DNA of 64,000 nt from an uncultured Clostridia bacterium (GTDB lineage: Bacteria; Bacillota; Clostridia; Christensenellales; Borkfalkiaceae): the NCBI GenBank assembly GCA_944328495.1, contig CALVHR010000005.1, positions 1-64,000 of the forward strand, read 5' to 3'. The notes beneath the pieces are model-generated. The model was given only the letters and a program-made list of their open reading frames with translations, had not been told where the DNA came from and searched no databases. Position 1 is the first letter of the stretch, and every line of letters starts with the position of its first letter. Positions 16,214 to 24,245 of the stretch are shown here, one piece after another. Made by a program: the position numbers and the translations under genes.

Positions 16214-18718
16214 TCATTGAGGAATCTGATTGATAAAAATCAGTTCGTCTTCCCGCAAGCATCCTCCCTCATAAATTCTTTGCTCGGTAATGATCGCCAT
16301 TGTCACGCACCCGACCACATTTCGATCATAATCCCAGACAATATAAATCTTTCCATCCCGCTCCGAAACGGAAGGATATGCCGCCCCGACATTGTTGATC
16401 GGCCCGGCAGGACGCGGATCAAGGCAGAGTTTAGCGCGTACAGCAAACGTCTTTCCGTTATTGTCAAGGATATACACGCACAGTTTGTCACGCTTTGCCT
16501 CGTCATTGGACACAAACAGGATTTTGCCGCTTTCCGTCTTGTGAAAGGTGGAAAGGGAATATCCCGCTTTCAAATAGGAACGCTTACCCTTTGTCCAAGT
16601 TTTTCCATAGTCGTACGAATAGCTCTCACCCGCAGGATACGCTGTTCCTCTGTATTCCAGCCAAATCACGCCCGGAGCAACTTCTACGAGTGTTCCTTCA
16701 TGACACATCTGCGCATCATTACCGACATCGACCGTTCCACGCAACTGCCATGTTTCCCCCTGATCGGAAGAAGCATAAATATACGTTGTACCCAAGTCTT
16801 TGAAGGAATATACCGCATCAAGATACAGCTCATCGCCGTTTTCATCCTTTATGACAATGGGTTTCGTCATATTTTCTCCGTCATAGACCCTTTTGGGTTC
16901 GGAAAAATTCCAATCCCGCACGTCTGCATCGAGATTTGTCACCTTACACATCCAAACGCCGCCGCGATCAAAATACTCATTGCTCTGACTCCAGCTCAAC
17001 CACAGATTTCCCTCCGGATCCTGCCACGCACGCGGACTCCAAGCGCGGTATTTCTCGGTCGGATAATCAATATAAAACGCGCGCTGCCAAGTCTTGCCTT
17101 CATCTTTACTGATATCTACAATTATATAATTCAAAGGATCCGGTTCGTGCGCGCCGCCGCTCATATATATGGCGAGCATCGTTCCGTTTGAAAGCATTTG
17201 GGAGGAGCCGACGCCGTACCAAAGCACTTCGGGCGTCGTATATTCTTCGGGGAAGAAAATGCGAGCGGGCACTTTGTTCCATTCATGCTCGTAATAGACT
17301 ACATCTTCACTTTGCCCGAACAAGATCACAGAACGAAAATCGATCCCGACCTCTTCTCCTTCTTCAAAATATGCGGCATAAAAATCACTGGGGCCCATCT
17401 CATTTTCAAGCTGACCGTTTGCGATCTGCCAAACAGACGTCGCAATCGGCTGCCAGCCCGCCTCTGTCAACGATGCTTTTTGTTTTACCGAACTGATCGT
17501 CGGCACAAAGGCGATCACCCAACCGGATTTTGTCACGGTGCCTCGGCTGCCCTGCTCCACCGAACCGAAAATATAATTCAGTCCCTCTAATTGTTCAGGC
17601 GCGTACCTGGAAATTTTCGGCCACCAATCTTCGTAAAGAAAGTTTCCCGCTTCAAACGGCAAAACCTTTTCGGCATCGATAATAGCCAGCCCGTCCAAAT
17701 ACGCAGCGTCAATCTCCAACGAATTTTTTTCTTCCACCAGCATGATCTCCCCGTCTGTCGTAAAAAGCTGGTATGTTACGGGCAAATTCGGATCGGTTGC
17801 ATATTTTCCGTTTGCCGTCGACATACCGTTCCAACGATTTTGAGCATACGTCCCGACGCCGCGCGTGCACGCCGCAAAAGAAAACTCCTGTGTGCTATCC
17901 AATCCGATCGCCTCGTATGGTATAAAGATTTCAACACGATACCCTTTATCTGCAATATCGTCATCCGCCGTCCCCATCATCGTGACGGTAAAGCACATTA
18001 TGCTTTCGCAAGCGGCCCACTGTCCCGCACGCCCCTGCAGAACGTGGAACATACCGTTCGGGTATATACCTATCCCGTAGATTTGCTCTGTCGAAATCGA
18101 GGAAAAAGATGCTGCCGTATCGATAAAAATCTCGACGCTGTCCGTCTCAGCATATGCGCCCGCATCCGTATCGGTATTGTTTTCCATGCCGAAACAAATA
18201 TTGTAGTCGATGATCTGATAGGACAAAGCCAACCCCTCTTCTTTCCGCGCCATGGAAAGGTACGCCTGTTTTTCCAACCAGACAGCCTCATCCGAGGGAT
18301 CCGCCCGTCCCGTGATCGGCGAATATGCGGAAAGCGGCATCATTTCTACCCGAAGCGCATACGAATCCGCGCGCTTCCCGCAAAACGAAACTGTCTTATA
18401 AAACCCTTCTTTTTCGAATGTCACGTAACCGTCTGCACTCTGAATGCAGAAAGCGCCGTCCTGTCCGCTATGCGCCGTAACACTTCCGGAAGTGACGGTG
18501 ACGCCGGACAGAGCTTTCCCTTCAACCGTGCATACCGTTCCTACGACCTCTATGTTCCGTTCGCCCGCAGCAAATGTCTCCGCGCCCTGTGTTTTTGCTT
18601 CGATTCCTTCCGCAGATAAACTTTGCGCTCCGACCGCTGTAAATATCGCGCAAAAAGCGATCACACACAGAAGCACTATACCCGCAAGGCACAGTAAATT
18701 TTTTTTACGCAGCTCCAT
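16214..18718 (-). CDS. Secreted sialidase-fold (Asp-box) protein with N-terminal carbohydrate-binding domains
   Basis: An 834-residue exported protein. A signal anchor lies at about 8-32. A carboxypeptidase-regulatory-like domain (about 50-130, VGTVCTVEGKALSGV) is followed by a CBM9-like domain (about 130-330, VEIFIDTAAS and VEIFIPYEAIG). The C-terminal half has Asp-box turns SKDEGKTW, SSDQGETW, SYDYGKTW and a degenerate ILDNNGKTF, typical of six-bladed sialidase-fold enzymes. It is probably a glycan hydrolase or binder; the substrate cannot be assigned. The SD GGAGGG overlaps the end of the upstream lipoprotein gene, 2 bases away, so the two are co-expressed. Confidence 0.78.
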   Translation of the reverse strand: MELRKKNLLCLAGIVLLCVIAFCAIFTAVGAQSLSAEGIEAKTQGAETFAAGERNIEVVGTVCTVEGKALSGVTVTSGSVTAHSGQDGAFCIQSADGYVTFEKEGFYKTVSFCGKRADSYALRVEMMPLSAYSPITGRADPSDEAVWLEKQAYLSMARKEEGLALSYQIIDYNICFGMENNTDTDAGAYAETDSVEIFIDTAASFSSISTEQIYGIGIYPNGMFHVLQGRAGQWAACESIMCFTVTMMGTADDDIADKGYRVEIFIPYEAIGLDSTQEFSFAACTRGVGTYAQNRWNGMSTANGKYATDPNLPVTYQLFTTDGEIMLVEEKNSLEIDAAYLDGLAIIDAEKVLPFEAGNFLYEDWWPKISRYAPEQLEGLNYIFGSVEQGSRGTVTKSGWVIAFVPTISSVKQKASLTEAGWQPIATSVWQIANGQLENEMGPSDFYAAYFEEGEEVGIDFRSVILFGQSEDVVYYEHEWNKVPARIFFPEEYTTPEVLWYGVGSSQMLSNGTMLAIYMSGGAHEPDPLNYIIVDISKDEGKTWQRAFYIDYPTEKYRAWSPRAWQDPEGNLWLSWSQSNEYFDRGGVWMCKVTNLDADVRDWNFSEPKRVYDGENMTKPIVIKDENGDELYLDAVYSFKDLGTTYIYASSDQGETWQLRGTVDVGNDAQMCHEGTLVEVAPGVIWLEYRGTAYPAGESYSYDYGKTWTKGKRSYLKAGYSLSTFHKTESGKILFVSNDEAKRDKLCVYILDNNGKTFAVRAKLCLDPRPAGPINNVGAAYPSVSERDGKIYIVWDYDRNVVGCVTMAIITEQRIYEGGCLREDELIFINQIPQ

Positions 18719-18720
18719 CT

Positions 18721-21192
18721 TTAACCCTCCGACGGCTTGTTTTCGGTGCTTTCAAACAGCTTGTTGTCCGTGCCGAGCCGTATAAATTTGGAACAGTTTC
18801 CTGTCAGATTGGTGCCCGTAAGATAGCAGTCTTTCCCGTTCATGCGAACCGATGCCATAATGCCGATGACGTCGTCTTTGGTCGCTGCCCTTTCCGACGC
18901 CGCGCCGTTTTCAAGATAGATGATCAACGCGCTGTACGGGACATAATATTCGCCGTGCAGTCCGCCCGTTTCTTTCGCGCGGAGTTCACCCGTAACGCCG
19001 CTCCCGTTTACCAGCTTCCACGCGCCCGTTTGCATCGAATAGAATTCGATTTTATCCGTATAAAAACGCACGTAATAACAGTTTGCATTCCGACCGTTTA
19101 CCGTATCACCGACTGAGAACCAAAACATCATATGCTCGGAATTGGGCGTAATCGCATCTGCCGTTGCATCGATCTCGATTTTCAAGCCCTCCGCCTGTCT
19201 TGTGACATAATAGGTAAATTCTCTTCCCTGCCCATCCGTTACCGTTCCAAGTTCTGCAGGGGAATAATCCAACATTTGCGCAACGATCTCGCACGTCTTC
19301 TTTGCCACATCCGCAGACAAATTGAGCGAAGACAAATGTATCTCTTTTTGTAAATAGCCTGCGGCCTCGATTCGTACGGTCATTCCGTGCAGCTTTCCGA
19401 CATTGTAAAAAGTTTCGAAGGTATATACGCCTGCGGAATCTGCCTGTACCGTCTCGATCACGCCGCCGTCCGCACCGCACAGTATTGCCTGCGCGCCGGC
19501 AATGGCATTTCCGTGCAGATCAAAAACCTTTCCGAATACGCACATCGGCTCCGCAAAATCAGGGTCTTCCTGCCATCCTTCAACGTCGATTTCATACGTA
19601 AAACCGGCATCGAAGACCAGATCTTGCCTCTGCTCCAAATACCCGATTTTTGAAAATACTATTTCCATATTTTTACCTTTCTTTTCAATTTCAAGCTCAT
19701 ACCTTCCGTCAGGGCCGCTCATCACGCTCGCCCCGCTTGCGCTAACCAAAACATTTTCTTCCCCCGTCGAACCGCATACGACGGCATACGCTACATTGTT
19801 TTCGCTGCGGAACACATTGTTCCATGCGTCGATTCGCACATATTGCGAAGGGTCGAAACGGGAAATTATTTCATCTGTCCCCGGGAAAGAATAGACATCC
19901 GTATCTGTCCCCGATTGCATGAAGGCAAAAGACAACCCGAAAATATCCCACTGCGTAACGGAAACGCCGCTAGCCCTTTCTAACAACGTATATGGAATGA
20001 ATACCTCCGTATAGGTATGATTATTCAAAATTTTTGACGTGCGTTCGACCGTATCTTTTACCGCTGTCGAAACCCCGTTTTTAAATTGATATGCGACCGT
20101 CGAATGTCCGCCGAATACCGCAATATCAAACGTTTGCGCTGTCCGAGTTGTCAAAACTTCCTGCCCCACCTGCACATAAATGTCAAAACGTTCATTGTCC
20201 GTTTCCACGATCGCATCCTGATCGATGCTAAAATACAGTCCTTCTGTCGTTCTGCTCGCCCGCAAGGCATTGATAATAATAGAATTTTCTCCGCCGATCG
20301 TGCCCAAATCGGCGCACTGCAACATTGTTTGCGCATTCAGCCCGATCGTATCTTCTTGACTTTCAAAGAGATATTCGGGCAATGAAAGGATGCACGGCTC
20401 ATATCCCTCCTTTTCGATGGTTACCTGGTATTCTCCCTTCGCAACATCTTCGAACAAAATCGTACCGTCTTCGCCGCTTTCCGCAGATACAGAGCCCATA
20501 TTCGCCGAAAAGCCTCGGACATCCTCAAAAAGATTTTCGACCGTAATGCAGACATCTTTGGCGATCGCCGGCGCCTGCTCCTCCACGAGCAACGCCGTTA
20601 CGGTAATAAAATCTGTATCCGCGTCAAACTCTTCCGCCGAAGTGCTTCCCGTATACGTTTGATACCCCGCTTTTGTCACGGTAAATGTATAATTTCCCCG
20701 CCCGACATCCGAAAAACTGACAATGCCGTCCGCACTGCTTATAAGGGTCTGCCCGTTTAAAGTTACGCAAAAACCGTCCGCCCCATCTTCGCATTGCAAT
20801 ACAATACGGATATCCTTTTGACTTGTCTGCCCCGCATTCGCGCCGTCATCTGTCTTTTCGGGACGCACGGCCACGGCGATTTCTTCGGACTCTGTATCAA
20901 ATGCGCTTGCCGCAAGAGTTCCTTCAACATCTTTATACCCTTGCTTCGTCACGCGGTATGTATAGTTCCCCCTGTTTATATTCGAAAAGCGCGCCAGGCC
21001 TTCCGCATCCGTTTCCCGTGAATTTCCGTCCAATTCGATCTGAAACCCTGCGATTTCATCCCCCTCAACCGAAAAACAAACTGTCTTTGTGACCGTCTCG
21101 GATCCCTCCTTCTGTTCACACGCGGTACAAAGCAAAATCGCACCTGCGGCAAGTACAGCCAGAAGAATCAGTTTCAGTGTCCTTATTTTCAT
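18721..21192 (-). CDS. Multi-domain surface lipoprotein with PEGA-like and CBM9-like domains
   Basis: An 823-residue lipoprotein with lipobox LLCTAC (Cys at 25). It has three tandem regulatory-like (PEGA/CarboxypepD_reg) repeats in residues 35-270, each ending in a [GK]xYxxxxxKxGY turn (RGNYTYRVTKQGY, RGNYTFTVTKAGY, KGEYQVTIEKEGY). A CBM9-like domain (about 290-450), two further regulatory-like domains (about 490-650) and a second CBM9-like domain follow. No catalytic module is recognised, so glycan capture or scaffolding for the co-transcribed Asp-box protein is the likely role. It is the first gene of the operon, divergent from an ArsR-type regulator. Confidence 0.78.
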   Translation of the reverse strand: MKIRTLKLILLAVLAAGAILLCTACEQKEGSETVTKTVCFSVEGDEIAGFQIELDGNSRETDAEGLARFSNINRGNYTYRVTKQGYKDVEGTLAASAFDTESEEIAVAVRPEKTDDGANAGQTSQKDIRIVLQCEDGADGFCVTLNGQTLISSADGIVSFSDVGRGNYTFTVTKAGYQTYTGSTSAEEFDADTDFITVTALLVEEQAPAIAKDVCITVENLFEDVRGFSANMGSVSAESGEDGTILFEDVAKGEYQVTIEKEGYEPCILSLPEYLFESQEDTIGLNAQTMLQCADLGTIGGENSIIINALRASRTTEGLYFSIDQDAIVETDNERFDIYVQVGQEVLTTRTAQTFDIAVFGGHSTVAYQFKNGVSTAVKDTVERTSKILNNHTYTEVFIPYTLLERASGVSVTQWDIFGLSFAFMQSGTDTDVYSFPGTDEIISRFDPSQYVRIDAWNNVFRSENNVAYAVVCGSTGEENVLVSASGASVMSGPDGRYELEIEKKGKNMEIVFSKIGYLEQRQDLVFDAGFTYEIDVEGWQEDPDFAEPMCVFGKVFDLHGNAIAGAQAILCGADGGVIETVQADSAGVYTFETFYNVGKLHGMTVRIEAAGYLQKEIHLSSLNLSADVAKKTCEIVAQMLDYSPAELGTVTDGQGREFTYYVTRQAEGLKIEIDATADAITPNSEHMMFWFSVGDTVNGRNANCYYVRFYTDKIEFYSMQTGAWKLVNGSGVTGELRAKETGGLHGEYYVPYSALIIYLENGAASERAATKDDVIGIMASVRMNGKDCYLTGTNLTGNCSKFIRLGTDNKLFESTENKPSEG

Positions 21193-21216
21193 CCTTTACC
21201 TCCTTCACTGCTTCAA

Positions 21217-21263
21217 AATCATAATTGTCTTATGATTATAAAACAGATCGGAACAAAAATCAA
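21217..21263 (-). promoter_or_regulatory. Promoter with overlapping inverted-repeat operator
   Basis: On the minus strand, -35 TTGATT (21258-21263) and -10 TATAAT (21235-21240) are 17 bases apart. A perfect 8-bp inverted repeat, AATCATAA and TTATGATT with a 5-base spacer (21217-21237), overlaps the -10 and the expected start near 21228. This is a natural repressor site for the divergent regulator. Confidence 0.8.
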
Positions 21264-21334
21264 TGACAAAAAATTAGTAAATTCTTTTGCCTTTTTCTTC
21301 TATTTTAAAATCGAATAAAATACTTCGTCAGGTG

Positions 21335-21363
21335 TTTACAAAAACAATCACAAGGTTTATAAT
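21335..21363 (+). promoter_or_regulatory. SigA-type promoter of ArsR-type regulator
   Basis: -35 TTTACA (21335-21340) and -10 TATAAT (21358-21363), spacer 17. The operator-like repeat of the divergent promoter is not repeated here. Confidence 0.78.
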
Positions 21364-21397
21364 ATTACAAAGATGTTTGAGGAGTCCAACGCTAACC

Positions 21398-22360
21398 ATG
21401 AAAAAACAGGCCACCCGCAACGGAATTTATATTTATAATATGTTTTCAGCGGAAGATTCCGAGCAGATCCGAGCCCTCGGCGCCGCTCTCTCTTCCCCGA
21501 TCCGCCTGCAGCTTTTGCATTATCTGCGCGAAGGGCCGAAATCCCTGTATTGTCTGCAACAACTCACGGGACTGTCCGCCACTTCCATAGCTATGCACGT
21601 CAAAAAGCTGGAAGCGGCAAAACTTGCGCGTCTGGAATATTCGCCCAGCAAAAAAGGATTTTCCCAGCTCGTATTTCTTTGTTTGGGGAAAATCGAGATT
21701 TTCGGCGACAGCACCGCGCCTGCACCGCAAAAAAGCCTCACCGTTTCCATGCCCGTCGGATTATTCACGGAAGCTGAAAGCTATGCTTCTTATTTTCGGA
21801 TCACCACCAACAACCCCGACGATCTGTCTTACGAACAGATCCCGATCTTTTCCCCGAAACGCGAAAACGCAGGAATGATCTACACCGACGGCGGAAAAGT
21901 GAGTTATACCTTCGATAAAGAAATTTTTAAAAATAAAAAAATTTCCCAAATTGTTTTGAGTTTGGAAATTTGTTCGGAATGCCCGTACTATTCAAATACC
22001 TGGAAATCGGACATCACATTCTCGATCAACGGAAAAGAGCTTTGCACGTATACCTGTCCGGGCGATTTCGGCGACCGTCCGGGCAAATTATCCCCTTCTT
22101 TCTGGACCTCGATCGTGACCACGCAATACGGTCAGCTTGTCCATCTTTCCGTAAATGAAACCGGAACTTTTTTCAATCAGGAACCGTGCGCACCGATCAA
22201 TTTGCAAAATTTTAAAATTGACGGGAGCGAAAACCTTGTATTTTCGATCGAAACAAAAAAAGATGCGAAATTTTTCGGGGGATTCAATATTTTCGGGAAA
22301 AATTTCGGCGATTATCCGCAAGATATTGAACTGACCGTCTTTTTCGAGGAGATTAACTGA
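21398..22360 (+). CDS. ArsR-type winged-helix regulator with beta-rich sensor domain
   Basis: A 320-residue regulator from the ATG at 21398 (GAGGAG about 13 bases upstream; the open frame extends to 21287, before the promoter). Residues about 15-95 are an ArsR-like winged helix (ALGAALSSPIRLQLLHYLRE; recognition helix in SATSIAMHVKKLEAA). The remaining 220 residues are beta-rich (YSNTWKSDITFSING and SVNETGTFF) and look like a ligand-binding sandwich, not a metal site. It diverges from the lipoprotein/Asp-box operon, so it is the probable local regulator, perhaps sensing a glycan or its breakdown product. Confidence 0.8.
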   Translation: MKKQATRNGIYIYNMFSAEDSEQIRALGAALSSPIRLQLLHYLREGPKSLYCLQQLTGLSATSIAMHVKKLEAAKLARLEYSPSKKGFSQLVFLCLGKIEIFGDSTAPAPQKSLTVSMPVGLFTEAESYASYFRITTNNPDDLSYEQIPIFSPKRENAGMIYTDGGKVSYTFDKEIFKNKKISQIVLSLEICSECPYYSNTWKSDITFSINGKELCTYTCPGDFGDRPGKLSPSFWTSIVTTQYGQLVHLSVNETGTFFNQEPCAPINLQNFKIDGSENLVFSIETKKDAKFFGGFNIFGKNFGDYPQDIELTVFFEEIN

Positions 22361-22401
22361 AAATTGACCTTTTTTAAAATTTTATTTGATCAAACGGCAC
22401 G

Positions 22402-22437
22402 AAAAACGAGCGCGGGATCTGCAAACAGATCCCGCGC
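22402..22437 (-). terminator. Rho-independent terminator of OB-fold gene
   Basis: A 12-bp perfect stem (22410-22421/22426-22437), loop CAAA, followed on the minus strand by CGTTTTTCG. Confidence 0.85.
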
Positions 22438-22463
22438 CCGTATAACTTTTTAAATATAAAATC

Positions 22464-23159
22464 TTATTCGAATTCCCCGTATTCGGAGGTATTTTCGGCG
22501 CCCGTGTACAAAGAAAATTCACGGTCCAGATCGAAATCCTCCGCACTGTCGAAAGCGGCAAGTTTGGAGATGGAAACCTCATACGCCGTCATTGTTTTAA
22601 CTTCATAATCACTGACTTTTTTCTGGTATTCGCGGCTTTGGATCCTTCCCGAAAGAGCGATCTTATCACCGACCTGCAAATTTTTGACGAAACGCGCGTT
22701 GCGCCCCCATGCAATGCAAGGAATATAATCGGATTTATTGTACGCGCGGTTGACCGCGACCAAAAGATCGGCGATCTCGCGATTGAACGGCGTCGTGCGG
22801 TATACCGGCGGTTTACAAATATACCCGCTCAATACGATACTGTTCGGATTTTTTGCAGGCGGCGCATCCAGCGGTTCGCGGACAAAAACAGTCAGCATCA
22901 GGCGCGAACGCCCGTTTTCGATCTTGTTATAGGAGCGAAACTGCCCCAAGGCGCACAACGTCGAACCGATTTTCAGATCCCTTTCGGAGATCAACCGCTC
23001 CGATACCGTCACAGGCAGAATATCCGCCTGCCCCGAAAGACGCATCACCTTAACTTTAAGTTCGTAAAAGCCTTCTCCGTACACCTCATGCGAAAAGCTC
23101 GCCTCGCTGACGATCTCACCCATGATAAACACTTTGTTGTTCTTCTCCGTGCCGTTCAT
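22464..23159 (-). CDS. Tandem OB-fold single-stranded DNA-binding-like protein
   Basis: A 231-residue protein with two OB-fold units: about 8-97 (VFIMGEIVSEASFS to LMLTVFVREP) and about 105-200 (IVLSGYICKPPVYR, CIAWGRNARFV, VGDKIALSGRIQSREY). The second is SSB-like. The acidic C-terminal tip of canonical SSB (DDDIPF) is missing; it ends SEYGEFE. It is probably an accessory ssDNA-binding protein rather than the replicative SSB. GGAGG lies 11 bases before the ATG. It follows the deacetylase gene after 44 bases. Confidence 0.75.
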   Translation of the reverse strand: MNGTEKNNKVFIMGEIVSEASFSHEVYGEGFYELKVKVMRLSGQADILPVTVSERLISERDLKIGSTLCALGQFRSYNKIENGRSRLMLTVFVREPLDAPPAKNPNSIVLSGYICKPPVYRTTPFNREIADLLVAVNRAYNKSDYIPCIAWGRNARFVKNLQVGDKIALSGRIQSREYQKKVSDYEVKTMTAYEVSISKLAAFDSAEDFDLDREFSLYTGAENTSEYGEFE

Positions 23160-23203
23160 AAAATAAGTACCTCCAAAAATATCCTGTCGCGTTTCGGTGT
23201 TTT

Positions 23204-23971
23204 TCAGGACGCGCTGTGCTGCCTGCCGTTCGCGTCAACGGTAAAATTTTCGCGGTAGATGAGTTCCCCCGCGGGGACAAATTCATAACCGCTGTTTTGC
23301 AGGGAATCGAGCACGGCGGGCAATGCCTCGGCTGTGTGCAGACCATTGTTATGGCAAAGAATAATACTGCCCGCCTTCACCTTTCCGACTATGCGAAGAG
23401 TGATATCGGACGCAGAGAGATCTTTCCAGTCCAGACTGTCCACATCCCATTGAATGGTATATAAGCCCATGCTCTGTGCCGTTTCGATCAAAAGATCGTC
23501 GTAATCGCCGTATGGAGCGCGAAAAACCTCAACAGGTTTGCCCGTCACCGCCGTGATCGCTTCCGATGAAGTTTTCAATTCGTTTCGAATGTCCGCTTCG
23601 GAAAGTTTGGACATATACGAATGCGTGGAACTGTGCGTTCCGATTTCATGCCCCGCCTCATCAATCTTTTTGACGTATTCGGGGTATTTTTCCGCCCAGA
23701 ATTCCACCATAAAAAATGTGGCGCGCACGTTTGCGTCGGCGAGCGCCTTCAATATCACGTCCGTATGGTCTGTCCCCCATGCGCAGTCAAAAGAAATCGC
23801 AATTTTTTTGTCCTCGCGCTCCACGCTGTATATTGGGAGCTTTCGAACCGTCCCGCCTGTAAACAGGGCATACGCGCCTGTGGACTGTACAAGCAAAATC
23901 AGCGCAAGCATCAATGCGGCGATCCCCACCGCCGCGGCGGCGCTTTTGCCCCGCACGACTCCGATCTTCAT
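23204..23971 (-). CDS. pdaB: Polysaccharide deacetylase, PdaB-like sporulation family
   Basis: A 255-residue carbohydrate esterase family 4 protein with one N-terminal membrane segment (about 11-33) and an outer NodB domain. Motifs: SFDCAWG (in place of TFDDG), HSSTHSY (H-x3-H zinc site), RAPYGDYDD, WDVDSLDW and ILCHNN. The leader PIYSVEREDKKIAISFD closely follows PdaB/YbaN, needed to maintain spores in Bacillus. Peptidoglycan deacetylation in sporulation is likely; activity is not certain because PdaB members vary. SD AGGTGG lies 4 bases from the ATG. A TGTCGAA box (24021-24027) lies 50 bases upstream. Confidence 0.82.
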   Translation of the reverse strand: MKIGVVRGKSAAAAVGIAALMLALILLVQSTGAYALFTGGTVRKLPIYSVEREDKKIAISFDCAWGTDHTDVILKALADANVRATFFMVEFWAEKYPEYVKKIDEAGHEIGTHSSTHSYMSKLSEADIRNELKTSSEAITAVTGKPVEVFRAPYGDYDDLLIETAQSMGLYTIQWDVDSLDWKDLSASDITLRIVGKVKAGSIILCHNNGLHTAEALPAVLDSLQNSGYEFVPAGELIYRENFTVDANGRQHSAS

Positions 23972-24135
23972 CTTTCCACCTGATTATACTATCAACGCAC
24001 CCGAAAAATTTGGCAAGGCCTGTCGAATTTTTTCAAGTATTGACGAATCCGTTTGCTGCCATGTGCGCCGAAATTAAAATTTACTCTATCTATATTCTTT
24101 GCCGCCTCCCAATAGAACGGCTTGCGTCTCTTTTC

Positions 24136-24173
24136 AAAAAATAAAACGCCGCGCGGGCATTTGCCCGCGCGGC
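24136..24173 (-). terminator. Second of two tandem terminators downstream of parC
   Basis: An 11-bp stem (24148-24158/24163-24173) followed on the minus strand by a T-rich run (24136-24147). Confidence 0.75.
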
Positions 24174-24211
24174 TAAAAAACGAGCCGCCGCGCAAGAATT
24201 TGCGCGGCGGC
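24174..24211 (-). terminator. Rho-independent terminator of parE-parC operon
   Basis: A 12-bp stem (24184-24195/24200-24211) with a 4-base loop, followed on the minus strand by TCGTTTTTTA (24174-24183). Located 34 bases beyond the parC stop. Confidence 0.9.
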
Positions 24212-24245
24212 GTGCCGTTTCATAAAATGATCTTTATTCGAAAAA

